DNA of 64,000 nt, from NCBI GenBank assembly GCA_039654915.1, contig CM077599.1:1986501-2050500 (forward strand). Direction: 5' to 3'. A program made the position numbers and the translations under genes. The notes under the pieces were generated by a model. That model did no database searches, was not told the origin of the DNA, and was given only the letters and a program-made list of their open reading frames with translations. The first letter of the stretch is position 1, and each line of letters opens with the position of its first letter. Shown one piece after another: positions 62,501 through 64,000 of this stretch. The DNA is from Aquilaria yunnanensis. Lineage: Eukaryota > Streptophyta > Magnoliopsida > Malvales > Thymelaeaceae.

Positions 62501-64000
62501 AATTCTTCCCTCTCCATTGCCTTCAATTGGCGCAGTAGCAGGTGTTTGGACTTGCTCTTCTACAATTGTATCTTCAGTATGATGTGTTAGATCTCCATTA
62601 CCAGCCTGTTTTTCTGGCGAAATAATTTTATCAGCTACTTGTGCAGAGAAGCTTGATGCATTATCAGTTTCAGAAACAACTGTTGAAGGAGCCTCCTCAC
62701 TAATCTGATTCTCACCTGAAACAGTATCTTCAGTAGACAAACTCTTAGAAACTTCCTCCGTTACGTTCTCAGTAAATTCTTCACCCTTGTCCGTAACATT
62801 GGATACATTATTTGTTTCATCACCAGCTAGATTTTCAGAAGAAACAATTTGATCAGCTACTTCAGCAGAGAAGCCTGATGCATTATCACTTTCAGAAACA
62901 ACTGCTGAAGGAGCCTCCTCGGTAATCTGATTCTCACTTGACACAGTATCTTCAGAAGACAAACTCTTAGAAACTTCCTCCATTACATTCTCGGTAAATT
63001 CTTCACCATTGTTTGTAACACCAAATATATTATCTGTTTTGTGAGAATAAGTTTCTTCTTTTACCATCTCTTCTGAAGCTGGAGCTACCCTCGTCACATC
63101 TGTGATGCCACTTGCTGGTTGGTCCTCACTATCATTAACAGTATACCCAACATCTCCAGCCTGCGTTGGCTTTCCTTCTAACACTTTAGAAGTCTTTATT
63201 GTCACCAGGTCTTGAGCTGATTTCTCCATCTCTTCTCTCTGATCCAAAAAAGCAGCAATATCCTTGTTCTCACGAAAAGCCAACACAAATGGATTGGTAG
63301 CGATATGGACAATCCCCTGGGTGAGCTGTGAATCCAACTTGTCATCATTACCTTCTTCCTTCATTGTTAAGGTCACTTGACCCCTATTGATACGCAGCAC
63401 GCGGACTTTGACTTCTTGGCCAACCTGCAGTGATGAGCCTCCCATCATGCTAACAAGCCCACCATCAGATTCCTCTGAGTGAGGCAAAAACCCTTCCTCA
63501 CCCCCAGGCAGAGATATGAAAGTTCCTGACCTGGTTAAATTTTTCACAGTGCCTTCCAGCTCCTGTCCCTTGACAAATTTGGAGCTTTTCACCTCTTCCT
63601 TCTTCTGGCTGGATTTCAAAGAACTCTTTTTGTTTGGTCTTGCCCTATCAGCCGTGGCTCTTCCATCCTTCCTCTGCTGCCGCTGACTCGTATCCTCAGT
63701 TTCACGCATGGAAAGAGAAATACGCTCAGTCTCATAGTTCACTTCAACTAATGTTACCTTCACTTCTTGTCCAACAGAAACAAAATCTGCAACATCCTTA
63801 ACAAAGCTATTGCTCAACCTGGAAACATGTACCAGCCCTTCTGTGAAAGCTCCAAAATCAACAAAAGCACCAAATGGTTGAATTGATCTCACTTTCCCAG
63901 TAAAAGTTGCACCGGGAATGAGCTCCTCATTTTTAACTGGCGGCATCTCACTTTTTCTAGCTGGTCTTGTTTTCTTAGTTCGAGGAGAGGCAGGACTAGA
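59510..64000 (-). CDS. PETs: Chloroplast elongation factor Ts polyprotein with S1 domains (5' partial)
   Basis: This is a chloroplast translation factor: EF-Ts exchanges GDP on EF-Tu, and the S1 part is the ribosome-associated PSRP-7 module. Minus-strand exons are 62431-64000 (open to the window edge), 61710-61964, 60464-61175 and 59510-60161; the frame stays continuous for 1062 residues. Numbered from the edge: S1 domain 1 at about 27-98 ([20 protein letters not shown]), S1 domain 2 at about 144-216 ([20 protein letters not shown]), a long acidic Ser/Thr/Glu linker to about 608, EF-Ts 1 at about 610-800 and EF-Ts 2 at about 847-1062. Both EF-Ts copies start [19 protein letters not shown] and keep the TDFV motif that contacts EF-Tu. 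The chloroplast transit peptide lies outside the window. Arabidopsis has the same layout (emb2726, 953 aa); this one is longer, partly through a duplicated linker segment. Confidence 0.95.
61241..61446. mobile_element. Stowaway-like (Tc1/mariner) MITE in an EF-Ts intron
   Basis: The left end reads ctccatcccaaattgtatg and the reverse complement of the right end reads cttgctctgtcccaattcg, then tatg: the CTCC-x-TCCCAAATT-type inverted ends of plant Stowaway elements. TA dinucleotides at 61239-61240 and 61447-61448 form the target duplication. It is 206 bp long and carries a perfect palindrome with 14-bp arms at 61266-61295. It lies in the intron between the second and third visible exons and creates the spurious N-terminal extension of the EF-Ts frame. 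Confidence 0.8.
62590..63015 (-). repeat. Tandem 222-bp (74-aa) duplication inside the EF-Ts linker
   Basis: Two in-frame copies encode [17 protein letters not shown] and [17 protein letters not shown], each followed by EDTVS, ENQI, EEAPS, VVSE, DNAS and FSA blocks in the same order. The corresponding bases actcttagaa start at 62741 and 62963, so the period is 222 bp. The copies lie in the disordered acidic linker between the S1 and EF-Ts parts. Confidence 0.9.

Noticed and set aside
1..64000. CRISPR arrays, tRNA or rRNA genes, bacterial-type operons, integrated virus
   Set aside because: No regularly spaced short repeats with unique spacers, no cloverleaf or rRNA signature, no prokaryotic gene spacing and no viral protein frames were seen. 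The repeats found are plant transposon or satellite types.

Overview
This window is nuclear DNA from a flowering plant, most likely a eudicot. It is AT-rich and intron-rich, and the four confident genes are plant-type: an Aux/IAA repressor, RNA polymerase subunit RPB5, a METTL5-like rRNA methyltransferase and the chloroplast S1/EF-Ts polyprotein. Between them lie plant DNA transposons, two non-autonomous LTR retrotransposons and a LINE remnant. I see no bacterial operon, CRISPR array, tRNA or rRNA gene.

Layout. Positions 1-36,400 contain no gene I can name. This stretch is a mosaic of decayed mobile DNA: a small LTR pair (2597-4101); Mutator-type elements with 9-bp target duplications (4466-6288, 9140-9894, 12160-12561, 29337-31518); hAT-type elements with 8-bp duplications (30625-31467, 32740-33714, 34113-35081 and probably 6721-7509); and a complex AT-rich tandem repeat (about 25430-28150). 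One hAT element sits inside a terminal repeat of a Mutator-type element.

Genes. The Aux/IAA gene (IAA27-like, + strand, coding 37270-40066, five exons, 309 aa) converges on RPB5 (- strand, coding 40737-42903, four exons, 206 aa). Upstream of RPB5 is a decayed LINE (43240-44700). From 44.7 to 55.4 kb there is again repeat-rich DNA: a gag-bearing non-autonomous LTR element (47850-50340), a GC-rich 61-bp minisatellite, AT-rich tandem copies, and an alternating inverted-repeat array ending about 0.2 kb before METTL5. METTL5 (+, coding 55674-58667, nine exons, 216 aa) converges on the EF-Ts polyprotein gene (-, 59510 to beyond 64000, four exons seen).

The genes act in unrelated pathways: auxin-responsive transcription, core transcription, 18S rRNA N6-adenosine methylation and chloroplast translation. 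I see no functional cluster. From memory, IAA27 and the EF-Ts polyprotein gene are near neighbours on Arabidopsis chromosome 4, so the block may be ancestral gene order. I reconstructed the exon models by hand from GT-AG sites, reading-frame continuity and family knowledge. All four keep frame throughout. No convincing new molecular system was found; the most unusual structures are repeats.
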